This document shows, piece by piece, positions 37,355-50,738 of a stretch of 64,000 nt of DNA. Location: NCBI GenBank assembly GCA_004794655.1, contig SMMW01000622.1:9483501-9547500 (forward strand), written 5' to 3'. The position numbers and the translations under genes are program-made. Below the pieces are notes generated by a model. The model was given only the letters and a program-made list of their open reading frames with translations. It ran no database searches and was not told the origin of the DNA. Positions within the stretch are counted from its first letter, which is position 1. Each line of letters starts with the position of its first letter. The DNA is from Marisa cornuarietis (Eukaryota; Mollusca; Gastropoda; Architaenioglossa; Ampullariidae).

Positions 37355-38376
37355 AAAACTTATCTGGAAGTTGATGCAGCACTACGGATTTCCACCAAAG
37401 TTCATTGCCATCATCCAACAGCTGTATAAAGACTCGACATGCCAGGTGATCCACAATGGGAAGCTGACGGACCCCTTTACAGTGAGGACTGGAGTAAGGC
37501 AAGGTTGCATGCTCTCGCCGACAATCTTCCTGATCGTCATAGACTGGATCATGAGAAGAACAACCTCTAACAGCAACACAGGCATTCAATGGACCTTTGC
37601 CATGCAACTTGCTGTCCCACAAGCAACAACATGCACAGACAAAGCTCACTCGGCTCTCAGACGAAGCAGCGACAACTGGCCTGAAAATCAACATCAAGAA
37701 GACAGAGGTAATGAGGATCAACAACAAGCAAGAAGCCCCACTCCAAGTACACGGGAAATGTAGTATAGAGACCGACCGCTTCACCTACTTAGGTAGCATA
37801 GTCATCAAGGATGGAGGTGCAGATGAAGATGTAAGAAGCAAAATAAAGCCAGGCAAGCATTCCACATCCTGCTACCCATCTGGAATTCCAATGCATTATC
37901 TCAGCACATCAAGATCCGCATCTTTCATACGAACGTAAAATCTGTCCTTCTATATGGGTCTGAGACATGGCGTGTGACAAACACCATCACCAGCAAGATT
38001 CAAACATTCATCAACAGATGTCTACGCCACATTTTCAACATCAGATGGCCCGAGAAGATCTCCAGTGCATACCTGTGGGAGAGAGCCAACCAAAACCCTG
38101 CCAGCCAAGACATCAAGAAGCGAAAGTGGGGCTGAATCGGTCACACCCTGCGTAAGCCGGCCGAAAATCTAACATGACAAGCTCTGGACTGGAACCCACG
38201 GGGGAGGCGCAGGGTTGGGAGACCCAGACAGACGTGGAGAAGATCGGTCCTCGGCGAGGCGGAGGCAGCTGGAATGACATGGACCCAACTGGAGAGGGAG
38301 GCCCAGAACCGGGTTCGCTCACGTGGTGTAGTTGCGGCCCTATGCTCCACTGGGGGCGAAAAGGAATAATAATAAT
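37355..38376 (+). mobile_element. Nimb/RTE-like LINE, C-terminal half, degenerate
   Basis: Frame-shifted ORF2 pieces read in order: LMQHYGFPPKFIAIIQQLYK and TGVRQGCMLSPTIF (RT fingers/palm) at 37371-37550, LKINIKKTEVMRIN and TYLGSIVIKDGGADEDV at 37650-37840, NVKSVLLYGSETW (37935-37975), then KWG.IGHTLRKPAE and WNPRGRRRVGRPRQTWRRS near 38120-38250. The YxDD region is deleted between the second and third blocks. The copy ends in an (AAT)n tail at 38365-38376, typical of 3'-end-primed insertion. Confidence 0.75.
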
Positions 38377-39082
38377 AAGAAGAAAACTTTGGAATGGTAA
38401 TCCACGTGCCTCCCATGTAACTATCGTAGGCTGCAATGAGCACAGCATTATTTCTTCTTTTCTGTGACTGCATACTTAGAATTAGCTTCAGCCAACGTGG
38501 AACAGCTCTTGAAACAAACACAGGGTCAGAAACAAAACAATGATAAAAGCCAGGCTACCGTTAGAAAAAAAAAATTTTTTTTGTATGACTACAGCAATGT
38601 AGAAATGAAAAAAAGCAATGTTCATTTTTTAAACTTACGATTGAATAGGATACCCACAGAACGGATAAACTGATGACCTAAGTATAGCCCAGTGATGGAG
38701 TCTTTTTCACCTTTTGCACTGCTTAAATGTAGACATACAGATTCGCTAACCGCTGAGGGTGGATACAGAGATTAAAAATTCATGTCAGTCCTCTACTGCA
38801 GGAGCTCACAAATCTATTTTAAAAAAATCTAAAAAATTTTAAACGTTTATTTTTCAATTTCTCTCTCCGTTGTACAGATTACCACCATATTTTTTAATAT
38901 GTACACTATAATCTATGCAGTGAAAAATACAGTACAATATGAACAGACGAAATACGTTTACCCCTGACACCATGCAGCAGCCTACGTCATAGTAGTACTC
39001 CACCACATGTAATTTCAAGACAGGAAGAGATAAAGAACTTGCTGCCCCCACAGTTCCTAAACATAACAGGGCTAAAGCTCAG

Positions 39083-39345
39083 GGGCCAGTTGCACAACAC
39101 ATTTCTAATTTTAAACACTTTTAGGCCTTAACTCTATTTAGATAATCAGTTTAAAGTGCACACCACAATTTTAGAATTTTTAAAACTAAAACTGCTTTAA
39201 GTAAGATGAAGTTGTTTAAGTCTGACTTTCCGTCCTGTCAGTACAAATTTTTGTATGTTCTTCTGCAATGCATCAAAATGGCTAAGAAGAGATTTTGCTT
39301 CTTTAGAACAGTTTTAAGGTTTAGAAACGTGTTGTGCAACTGGCC
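39083..39345. mobile_element. MITE, GGCCAGTTGCACAAC family, best copy
   Basis: It begins GGCCAGTTGCACAACACATT and ends GTGTTGTGCAACTGGCC, about 20 bp of inverted repeat, over 263 bp. Both flanks read TCAGG, an exact 5-bp target-site duplication. No coding capacity. Copies occur at 16789-17038 and 47399-47646, with a partial one at the left edge. Confidence 0.8.
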
Positions 39346-39912
39346 TCAGGTAGATAAGCAGGTGGTTTTTTTAAAATTTTTCTTGCTTAATTGTTAATCC
39401 AAGCTTTCAAGACAAGTCGCTACGCGTAATTAAGTATTAATTAAAAATAGCGAGGATAGTGACTGGATAAATTAATAAATTCACACTTCATCGAGACTCT
39501 AGAATTTTCTCCCTTTTATTAATGCTACACCTTTGTCATGCCACCAAAGTGCATGTAGATGGGAAACACTTCACAGCTATTCACGAGGACAAAGGCATCC
39601 CTTATACTGACAACTTAAAGGTAACTCTCGCTGCCCACATATGACAAGTGAGGCTGGGAACAAGTGTCAATGTTTCTTAGAAAGCGTGCAAGACAGAGAG
39701 AGAGAGCAAGACAGAGAGAGATAGAGAGAGAAGCGGGTGTCAGTATTTTGTGTTGTAGTGACAATGGAGGAAATTTATAGCGGGCATGCATGTATAACTG
39801 TCTCGACATCAGTCCGCCCGTCAGACAATTTTTTTTAGTCATTGTCTACTTCCTCTGGCTTCTTAAAATCTTCGTGGGAAGAGAACATCCTTTGTCGACC
39901 GTTGGCTCGAAA

Positions 39913-42247
39913 ATGGCGGGTTATTTGTGCGTCTTTCTTTTTGCCGCTCTGCTAGCGAAAGGCAAGTACATTTTGAAGCTGCTCGGGATGTCAAGCTTAA
40001 ACAGGATGCACCTAGACAAAGATGATAAAACTAATAGTGTTTGTTTAGAAGGGAACGTTTAACTGTACCTTGCTACACCGTATTAATCGTTCTTGATAAG
40101 ACGTGGGATCAAAATACTGTGAAGAAAACCAGAATATACCCGTTTTGGTGTCAGGTATGCTTAAAAATGTATCGTCGAAATGTGCAGGCAATATTTGACG
40201 CAGATGTATAGATGGTGCATGCAATGCTAAGATAAGCAGATAATAGTATCTAATATTATAGAACTGTTTCAGAATGGGAGTAACAGGATTAACGTGTGAA
40301 TGTTATTAATAATGTCTTTACAATTTAGAAATTTAACACAGTTTGGGCGACATCTAGACCGTCAAAGACGCATGTTGTGTGTCTCATTCATTCCATGATC
40401 ACTGCTTATTCGACCGAAGGCCTACAAACTCATGTGTAATTAATCATGTGCTATTTGCAACAAAAATGTTTATTATTATTACTTAGAAAGCTGCTAATAA
40501 TTATTCCGTTACTCATTACAGCTGCTTCACTAACAAATCCTTTCTATCCACCCAGTTCCAGCAGTTTAACATTGCATATAAGACTTTTTTTCATGCGGTT
40601 TGTTCCTCAGGTTATTCTCAGTCTGTCCTGGAAAGTCTCATAAACGATGTGCTAGGCCCGGCCCCTCCAAGCGCTGGTACGAGCCAGAGCAACATAGGTC
40701 AGGGGCCCAGCAGCATGGCCCAGGGACCCAGCAACATGGCCCAGGGACCCAGCTTCATGGCCCAGGGACCCAACAACATGGCCCAGGGACCCACCGTTAA
40801 CGGCAATGCCTTCGCTAGTAACACAGGGCCACAGCTGAACAGTCTCAACTCCTTTGGCTTGGGCCCCACCGGGCAGCAGATTTCAAATTTCGGGTCATCC
40901 CAGAGCGGAAGTCAGCTGGCCTTACTACAGCAGGCGGGAGTCAGACCTCAGTGCAGTAATTCTGAGAGGCAGACTCTATATAGAAGCTGTGCCATGAGCT
41001 TTGGAATGGCGCACATGCAATATTTCAGACTCATGGGCAGCCAGCGCATGTGCCGTCCCGAAATGTTTAGCTGCAGGTGAGAAGTCTATTCAGATTATTT
41101 GATCGATTACGGTAGACTTACAGTTAGAGATGTGGATGCTAAACATCATTCGCTATATCTTGTCAGATTAGAATGTATTAATAGAGTAAAATGATAAAAT
41201 CGGACTTTTTACTATGTTTACATTTAAGGCGATCCTACCAACATATTTTAATTCATTAAAATATTAATCATGTGGGTATTTCATGTCAGCCGGGTGGACG
41301 AACTGGTCCGGTGTACCAACAGTCAGCCCGTTAGTGTCATCAGCAACCGGTGTTGGATGATGATTCGCAATGTTCTCACAAGCTTCTTGCGTGAGTTCAC
41401 TCAGGCAATGATTTTTATTTTGACATAATTTGATCTGAAGAGAGTCTTACTTACGTTTGTAGTACAGTACATATACTGTAATACAGTGTGTAAATATCTA
41501 TAGATTGATAAGCACCTCGAACAATGAAACTTCTTAGAGACTCGTTAACCCTGGTGACAGACTGCAAAGGTAAAAAGATACACGAAAAACGTCAGATAGA
41601 TAGATAGATAGATAGAATTTACGATGTTTTGTATTTTACAGACCAAAACAATGTTCCCTGTGGCTTTGAGGATATATATAAACAATGCAACACATCGTCA
41701 GCTGACATCCTACCACTTGGTGAGTAACTACTTACCTCCTCACTACTACAAAGCGTGCACTCAGGCAGACAGACAGACCGATTGATAGAGATTTGCGAGA
41801 AACAAAAGATGTGTTGCGTGCTTGAATGGCATTTTCTGTGCACGCATCTTTGACATGCTTTTTGTTTACTCCTTCATTTTCTTTCCAGATTAACTACCTT
41901 CTCCTCTCCGGATGGGATAAATATTAAAACACTTACGTGCCCATGTACATGTGTGTGGGGGTGTGGGGGGAAGTTGGGGTGGGGAGCGCATTTCCGAGTG
42001 CTTGCACGTCTGTGCGTGCGTCTTTGCCTATCCGTTTTCTTCCTACTCGAACCTACTAATGTGAATTCGCTCCTTTGCTGGCCTCATTCATTCATCTCCA
42101 CGTCTCTTGTTTACAGAACAGCGTCCCCAGGCCGGGCGGGGGATCGACAACAATCCCCTTCCAAACATCATGCCAATCATCATGAGACAAGTTATGCCTA
42201 TGGTGATGATGATGACTTCCGGTGGGGGCGGCATGTTTGGTTTCTAA
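39913..42247 (+). CDS. Secreted eight-cysteine protein with Gly-Pro-Met-Ala-Gln heptad repeats (family member 1)
   Basis: Five exons: 39913-39961, 40611-41076, 41290-41390, 41642-41719, 42117-42247, giving 274 aa. Exon 1 encodes a signal peptide (MAGYLCVFLFAALLAKG); its donor is GCAAGT, a GC-AG intron supported by the phase-1 junction of the paralogue. Residues 18-47 are a polar linker. Residues 48-77 are four heptads of the type GPSxMAQ. A Gly/Ser/Asn/Gln-rich stretch runs to 130. The cysteine domain (131-221) has C at 131, 143, 164, 171, 180, 193, 212 and 221. The tail is Met-rich (MPIIMRQVMPMVMMM) and ends GGGGMFGF. ATTAAA at 42464 may be its polyA signal. I do not recognise the family; the design suggests an extracellular structural or mucus-type protein, but that is a guess. 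Confidence 0.75.
40700..40794 (+). repeat. 21-bp coding tandem repeat
   Basis: Four head-to-tail 21-bp units of the form GGGACCCAGCxxCATGGCCCA encode the heptad GPSxMAQ. The units differ mainly at the codon for the variable residue (Ser, Asn, Phe, Asn), so the array arose by recent duplication. Confidence 0.85.
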
Positions 42248-42940
42248 CATCTTCACTTGAAACCGCAGCAGCGGCAGCAGTAAAGAGGGACGGTATCTCT
42301 TTTGAAATTATCTCAGGACCTAAACTGGGATACTGGCATTTGAGTTTCCGTTACAGCAAGACATGTCTGAAGGATTGTCTACATGGTTTGAACATTTACT
42401 GTTCCCTATCCCCTATATATGTCCTCTGTTTTTATGGCTCCTAATGACGAGTTGTTTTTAGCTATTAAAGGATGTCAGCCAATTCATTTATCGTGTGGTG
42501 TCTGATGACGAAAAGTCCCGATAACTATAGCATTAGCAAGAGAGTTGTCTCGAATTCATTCTAGTTACCTCTGACTAGCATGCATTTAGGGCAAAGTCCT
42601 AGAAGGGCTTCCAAAGTCGAAAGTTAAGAGAGCGTGACTGGGGCTGTTTCAAGTGAAACGAAAACCATTACATCCATTACATTCTTTGTTCGCAGCCCGG
42701 ACTTTCACTTCCACTTCCTGTATACTCGTCATAGTCCTGTGCAACATATAATAATATATCTACCTTGTGCTATAATTTCAGCTTCTTATGTACCTCTGTA
42801 AACAACCGATACAATTAAACAATCTGCTGATCTGGACTTTACCCTAAGAGGCGGTTTAATAAAAAATCGACGATACATTGCAAGTCACGGTTTTGTTTTA
42901 ATGTGCATATGCAGGCAGGAGAGATGGTCAGGTCATTGTG

Positions 42941-42942
<2 letters not shown>

Positions 42943-43007
<65 letters not shown>
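42943..43007. repeat. (TG)n microsatellite
   Basis: About 32 uninterrupted TG units. Confidence 0.97.
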
Positions 43008-43010
<3 letters not shown>

Positions 43011-45189
43011 TAGCTTTGTTATAATGGTTAAGTTCGACAATCAGCTCGAGGAAATGAACATCGAAATGAACTGACTCCATCCTGAGAGAGGGTTGAGTCA
43101 CGAGGCAGTTTTTAGTACAACGAATACTGAGAGAAAGAAGAAGAAGAAGTATGGTAATGCCACCTAACGCTCCTCCTTGGACGTCGCTTTGCCATTGTTC
43201 TTGTTTTCGACCTCATGTGTAATATTAAGACTGTCGTAATGAGCGTTTTTCTCATTCCCCCCCCCCCAGTGCATATTTATTAGGCAGGACAAAGCCTTTT
43301 GTTTCCAGTAAACACGCATATATTATCTAAGGCAGGTGTTGCGAGGGGCTGTTGTCTGTTACAAGTAAGATGTTTAGTCTTGTCCTGCAGGTGTTTGTGT
43401 GTCATCCTGTTTTCCTCCTTTACTTTGTCAGTTTGAGTCTGTCTGCGAGAGAGTGTGTCATTAATTGTCTTCAGATTTGAGAGATTATTATGAGATACGA
43501 CCTTGAAAAAATTTCGCGAAATTTTTGTGGTTTAAACACGGCGTAGCACTTCAAAAAAAAATGTTGGCGTTTGAATTCTGGCATCTGTAATCAATAGTAA
43601 TAATTGGACAGATTTCAAATTGATCAGCTGTTGTTCTCTTCTACCTAAATTTCGGGACAGGAGGGTTGTGAAGCATTGGCATTTGTGAATGTCACGTGAT
43701 TGCCCTCGAAGGTAAACCGTGAGGGGATTTCATAAGGCTTTTTTTGTAAACACTTTTGATATTCTCGACTTATCAGGAACGCTTTCGATGGCTCGCTATT
43801 TTAAAGGGGAGAAAAAAAGACCTGCTTTGATGAATGGAGGCTTCCGGCAGTTCACAGGTGAAATGTAATAATGTGGAATGGAGTTTGGTAAACAGACGTG
43901 GCGAGGACTCCGTATCTATGTAGTTCGAAGGAAGAAAGGAGTGAGAGAGAGACAGACAGACAGACTCCAGCATCATTTCTACTTTGTACCCACAGCCCCA
44001 GTAACAAAAATGGGAAGTGATAAGTACGAGTTTTGTCAATTTAACAGCTACCCCTTTAATCAAACCTGTCTTTTCAGAGTATGAAAAGTGACATCTAGAA
44101 GCCCTCGCGTCTCCGATGAACATGGCGTCGCTCCCTTGTGAGTGCATGACGCAAGGGCACTCGCCTTACTGGTGTGCATACTAGGGTTTCCAGTGAACTA
44201 TAGGAAATTAAGAGCCAGCTTGGCCCTGGCACAGGCCGATTAGGTTTTTCACTCGGAGGACATTCTGGGAATTTACGTTTGCTGTACTTAACTGGATTTG
44301 GAAGCGCATTCACAGAAAATTGTAGGCTCTTATGAAAATCATTTAAGGAGATGTTTTTTCGGGTTAGATTTATGGACCCAAATAGCTTATACATCCGTCT
44401 TCATACATCACAGTCATTGAGAACCTCTTTCTAAAAGGAAGTGACACCTTGTCTTATCTGTAAAGGCGTATTTTATTAATTACCATAAAAGTAAGCACGT
44501 GAGTCGTCACATACTTTACGCGACACTATCGCCCTTGTTGAGGACATTCGCTGGTTGGCAAGACGTCGGCAAAATGGCGGCCAGACCAATGTTGGAGAGT
44601 GACTCAGCGTCAGATACTCTGACCTGCAATGAACCTGTCGTCGTACTACCGAACAAGCATCAGACATGCACGAACGATTTAAAGGACAGTGGGGTGCAAA
44701 TTTTTGTTTCTAAGGATTAAGTAAAGCTCAGATAAAGATACTATTTCTGTGGTTGAATATTTTTTTTTCCGTTTTCGATGTATACGCCTGCAAACATCCC
44801 CATGAACAAAAATAGGTCGAAATCGTGACCTCACAAAATGCATACTTAGACGATATTTCCAGTTTTCCAATTGGCTGAAGTCTTAACAACTTCTGACGTC
44901 TGTGTTGTTGACCTCTTTCAGTGCATGGTGATGTTAGCAGGTCTGTATCTCGAGAGCGGAAGAGGGAGTTTTCACTGGTCGGTGTTCAGAAATACTAAAT
45001 CTGAATCTGTCAAGCTAAGCAAAACGCGGTTTGACAGTCATTCTTACTAGTGTGTTGTCCAATCACTAGTGTGTTGGTTTGCAAGGTCAATGGGTTTCGA
45101 AAAATCCGGAAAGAGCAACGCTAAAAGATCTTATTGATAGGTGTCTAGCTGGGCACAGTCAAAAGGCTGTGTTTTAATCGAGAAAAGCA

Positions 45190-45960
45190 TGAGGCATATT
45201 TGATTTGAAAGGTCCTTTGGCGTGCTGCGGGGTCCAGGTACGTCAGCTCCAGTCTCAGCGCCCCAAGTCTTGTCAAGGAGCTGTACGTTAGTTCTGTCCC
45301 TTTGTCAGACGTGTCCGATTGCTGTGAGGTGACTATTTCTGTATTCGATGAGTGAGGTCTTTTGTTGACCTGTCTTAATCAGGGCCCTTAGTAGTTTGTA
45401 GTCCTTTTGGCTGTCAACCCATTCCATTCCCTCTTCTATTGTCCGGAATTGGCCCTCAATCTAGTTCTGTCTTCATACTTTTCCTGATAGCAAAATTAAC
45501 TTCTTTGCATTTAGAAGCTAATACCAGTTTTTTTCTTCAAAGCCCTCTTCAAGGTCACAGAGATCTAGGATGTCATACGTGACCAAGGGTTGCTTCTTCG
45601 TTCTACGCCCTACCATTTCCTAGGCTATTGACAGCAGGTCCTTTTTATTGTTTCTAGCGAGGTGTCTACATCACAGTCCACTAAGTTGAGTGCGGCGTAT
45701 TTACCTTCAAATGTGGCCTCGAAGAATTGGGTCTTGCAGCTCCTGCAAATTAGGGGAATGTTTTAGCGGTGGTTCATCCTCAGCTTCAGGCTCGTCGTCG
45801 TGGTCGCTGCCCTTGTCAGCGCCTGGATATGTCCTCGTTTTCTTGATACTGGATTTAAAGCGTTAATTTAGGCTTCGATTGATCTGGCATGATGTTTCTT
45901 CAGCGGCGAATATCCATGTTCCTGTCTCTCGGCTTATACGTTTGGTGGCGCCCATCTTCA
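45190..45960 (-). mobile_element. RTE-like LINE endonuclease-to-RT linker fragment
   Basis: On the minus strand, 45850-45780 encodes RFKSSIKKTRTYPGADKGSD followed by HD, the last endonuclease motif (GSDHD). Then 45460-45340 encodes FRTIEEGMEWVDSQKDYKLL and RALIKTGQQKTS, the linker typical of RTE-type elements in molluscs and other marine invertebrates. Stops and frameshifts lie between them. It is probably the same class as the C-terminal piece at 52318-53000, in the opposite orientation. Confidence 0.65.
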
Positions 45961-46238
45961 CTTCATAACTAGCTAATCAAAGTTTTCAAAACTTAAAATG
46001 CTTTCAAAAATCTATTACAATTTTGTGATTAAAAATCCCTCAAGAAACATTAGAAATAAAAACATATATGAAATGAAAATAAATGAGATGAAGCTACTTC
46101 GCCATGATCGGATCTTTGTCTGTGTCGACCGATACCCGCACCAAGCTTATGTACATGATACATCTATATAGAAAAAGATAAGCGTAAAAAATGTGACATT
46201 GACAGCTTATGTCAGTCATCGGTCGTTTTACTTGTCTG

Positions 46239-46525
46239 GAGCCGTATTCATAAAGCAATGGTAAGTTATAACCTGGCGGCAAAATGAGGAAATCAAGGAA
46301 AAATTCGTTTCAGCTTTTACAACGGAGTGTCCAGACTCTCTGGGTATTGATGTTACTTTACACAAAATTTTTGAGTTCGAGTTCAAGATGTTACTTTACA
46401 TCAGGGAATTTTTGACATTGCTTTATAACCACGGTTTCAGAGAAAAGACAACATCTGAGAAATCTGGACGCTTGCCTTTGATTTACCCGTGACAACAACT
46501 TAACTGCGTTCCATGAATACGCCCA
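46239..46525. mobile_element. MITE with GTATTCAT inverted repeats
   Basis: The left end GAGCCGTATTCATAAAGC and the right end, reverse-complemented as GGGCGTATTCATGGAACGC, form imperfect terminal inverted repeats about 287 bp apart. No coding capacity. Flanking duplications are unclear. A single copy is seen here. Confidence 0.5.
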
Positions 46526-47152
46526 CGGTATTTCCAGTTAAATAAAAAGCAACAACTATGATATAACAAGCATGTGCATTTTTGCAAACTTCATAAATCT
46601 GAAACTGTTAAAAAGACTTAAAAGCAAAGACCAGATAGATAATGATAAGGCATAATACTGAAAGGACGGAGAGGTACTCGTTAAGTGGAGCAGACAACAG
46701 ACAGGCAGAAAGAGAGAAAGGGAGCACACAGAGCGACGGGGCAAGCAGTGATGTTGATGGGGTCATGAGTTACGGATGGGAAGAAAAAGCGTCCCCTACA
46801 AAACATAAAAAAATGTAACAAAAAAGGCGGAAGAAAGTGGACACCTTAAACAAAGTCATGTGATGACACGAAAACGAAATTTATTCACAAGCGTCAGCCC
46901 GAAGCTTAGACATAAGAAAGATGTGCAGACGCCAGCCAGCAACTCGAAGACAAATGACGTCCTGTTACTCCCTTAGTTTCTTGTCTTCGAGAGCTTTCTT
47001 GAGAACTACACACTTACTCATAATCCGCCTTTTCGGGATATCCTATCACCCGTACTAGTATTTATCGGCCTGAAGGCAGACCGGCTGAACAGCTTTTGTC
47101 GAAACCAGACTTGAGTCTCTTTGTGAAAAGTCAAAACCTTGAGGCAGCCGCC

Positions 47153-50100
47153 ATGAAAGCCTGCGCGGTGTTGTTCTTCTTGTCTGCCTTCTGGGGTGAG
47201 TGGCTCATCTATTGCTGCGTGGATGGTTGTGAGCTGTGTCATGAGTGTGCAAGGGATGGGGGCGGGGGGCGGGTTGTATGTTAAGGCCCTTTCTTAATCT
47301 GGGCAAATGTCGTCGAGCGTTTGACCAAGGCTGACAGGACTGTCTATATGAAGGTCACAGGTTTTGGAGCGAACATTCGAGACATTAGAGCTTTTTGGGG
47401 CCAGTTGCACAACATGTTTCTAAACCTTAAAACTGTTCTAAAGAAGCAAAATCTCTTCTCTGCCATTAAGATGCATTGCACAAGAACATAAAAAATTGTA
47501 CTGACAGGAATGAGAGTCAGACTTAACTTGATCTTACATAAAGCAGTTTTAGTTTTAAAATTTCTGGTGTGCACTTTAAACTTATTATCTAAAAAGACTT
47601 AATGCCTAAAAGTGTTTAAAATTAGAAATGTGTTGTGCAACTGGCCCTTGGTCTACAACCAAAGTCCAAGCGTGTTTCCCAAAACTGTGGGACTTTATGG
47701 CACTTCGGAACTTTGGCTCTTCGGCACTTTGCCCTGTTAAGAACGGCCTTCAGTTAACCTTGTCTCTGATCAGCCTCACATTTCATGTTGGATGGTCTAA
47801 GCGGAAAAATGATCAACATTAATTTCTTCTTGATCTTCTTGTACTTCTTTTCGTAGTGTTTTGTTTTGTTTGTTTAGTTTTTTTTTGTTTTTTCTTTGTT
47901 TGTTTGTTTTTTTGTTTTGCTCTGTTCTTTCTCTTTTTTGCTCATGCTTTTTGTTTTTTCTTTTGTTTTGTTTTGTTTTTGCTGTTGTTCTTGTTATTCT
48001 TCTTTTGAACTTGAACTCATTTGCATCCTATTAAGAATGCGCAAGTCACTGTTGCATATCTCTAGTCACTAAGCATGCATAAATATAACGGAGCTCGTAC
48101 TACAGCTACTTATGTAGTCGTCATGGCAGCCATGGTGTCCCTGCCCCCACCTCCCCCCGACAACAGTCAATACGTTTGTTCGGAGAAAGCATGTCGTCCG
48201 TCTCTTTTATTCTAAGCTTCTCAGTATTAGTCACTCAACAAATTCATTTTTCTTTACTCTTGAACTACAATGCTAACAGAGATAAAATCACATATTCACT
48301 TTTTCTCCACCTGCGCCTCTAACACAAACAGGAAGATCCCTTCTGGATTTTTCAGAAAATTACAAGGTTTAGCTTCGCTGAAGGTGCATTTACAAAATAT
48401 TTTGAAATAATGAAACTACTTGAATTGTAGGAAAGTTTAGGAGCAAACTTTCGGATGTACGTTATCGCTCATCGCTCGCCGACCACACCGCGGCAAGCAA
48501 TGATGGAGTGGTAGTGCAGTTCATATTCAAAAATAATTTTAATATATTATATATAAATATATATATCATTATAAATTAAAATTCAAATGTCAAAAAATAG
48601 AGACAAGTGTTTTAATTCGTTGTCCTCCAAGTAGTAAGATACCAAACTGATGAAGCTAATAGTCCCGAGAATAAATTACGTGAGTGAATAAACAATACTC
48701 TGGGGCAAAAGTAACAGTCGTTGATATGCAGGAAGACTAACGACGCTGAATCTATTTCTCAATTACCGTCTTAGCTATAGTTTAAAGCAATTTACTAAAA
48801 TAAAGGACAAAACACCATAATTGCTACCCCGAAGTTTTAGATGTTTCAAAATATGATGTGACTACGATTACTAACTGCCCCTCTCTCTCTCTCCCTAACA
48901 TTTTCATTTGCCATTTCCCTGGCTTTCTCTTTATCGTGCCTAACTTAATTAGGCGCTTAAATATACCAAGTCCTATCACGAGTGTGACCTTGTCCCGACT
49001 AGCAGGTTCTTCATCTTGCTCAGTGTCATTTCATGGCGTGAGGGGAATTTGTAGCTCCTCGCTATATCTGGGACTAGCGTCATCAGCACTGTAGAGCATC
49101 GCGAACTTCATGCCAGGCTAAACAAATAAACAAACAAATACCTTTATGCTGTGAAAGACTATAGACGGGTTTCAGCTGGACGTCACCATACGCCATTTTT
49201 TCGAGATATGCGATGAACATACTTATCGAACGTGTTTATGGTTGCTTTTTAAGTATGCAAAGTTAGTACTAATGATTATTCTTAAAGATCTGTGTAAGGA
49301 CTATAACGAGGGCAATTATCGAATTCTTCACTACTCAACATGGCGACAATTGCCGAGATGGCGCCTCCTGTGCAGGAATATACTTGTGAGCGAGGGTAGG
49401 CAAGCACTGTAAGAACTCAAGGCCTCTCCAGTACATAGATAGCTTTGTATTGAAATATTTTTTCTGAACACTTTGATTATTTACTAGTTCTACATGCTGA
49501 TTACGTTTTTTTTCGAACTGATGCCCACTGAAGTATTTATTGTGTGTGCCTGCGTGTTGTCTGTGTGTTATATGTATATGCATATCTCTGTGTGTTTGTG
49601 TGTGTTTTTGTGTATGTACCTGCGTGCAGCCTCAGCAGAGTCTGCAGTGGCGCCTCCTACCTGCAACAAATCGGAGCAGTCCTACCTGTTCAACTCGTGT
49701 CTGCTTCCGTTTGGTGTTGCTCACCTCAAGTTCCTTCCCACTATGCGTGCTTCACAGACCTGCCTGCGGCAAAACATCCAGTGCCAGTACGTCCTCCGTA
49801 CCCCACTTTGTGCCTGCCCTACATCCTTACCCTAGTACCTCTATTAGCAGCAGTATAGTAACTTAACTGCCTTTCTTTGTCTGACAACAGTTTTCATTTT
49901 ATTGTCTAGATGTTATCTCATTTTGATTGAAATTAATTAAAAAATTGATTAACTGTTATTACTATTATCTACGATTTCTCTTAATCAAGCAAGAAAACCT
50001 AACTAATTTACCATTGTTTGTTGACAAGTTTTAACTGGTCGGGGACCGATCGAGTTCAGTTTGTCTCCTAACCTAAAGATAAATTTTTGGGGGAAGGGGA

Positions 50101-50345
50101 GGGTAACTCATATTTTTGAAGATCGTGATGGAAAATTAGTATTGAAAATAAACGTTCCTTCACAAATAACGTTTTTGATATTAACTATGTTTCCATTACC
50201 ATGATTAGGGCTGCACGGCAAGCTGTCACGTGCATTAACAATTTGGAGAAAAGTCGGCTTACCAATGACTGCTGGGATGGCATGAGAGGCACTCTCGATT
50301 TCTTACTAGGTACTGGAAATAGTAGTGTGTGTATGGATGAGAGAA

Positions 50346-50398
<53 letters not shown>

Positions 50399-50663
50399 GT
50401 GAGCGAATGTGTATATGAGAGAGAAAATGGAGAATATGTATAATTATACGTACGTGTGTATATGCTTGTGTATGTATATATGATTGTATATATAGGTTTG
50501 TGTATGTGTGTGAGAGAATTTACACACTCGTGTCCACCTAATACTGTTACGGTTCTCCCACTTTCAGAACAAACGTCATGTCTGGTCTGGAAGGTTATCA
50601 ATTATTTATTAAATATTCACTCATTATTTTTGTTTTGTCTGCAACAATCCTTTTTGTTGATGC

Positions 50664-50738
<75 letters not shown>

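Larger units (their letters stand above)
42248..47152. other. Intergenic stretch between the two secreted genes
   Basis: It holds a long (TG)n array, a CpG-bearing ATGGCGGC segment at 44560-44720, a LINE endonuclease/linker fragment at 45190-45960 and a MITE at 46239-46525. No further exon of the eight-cysteine family was recognised. Confidence 0.5.
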
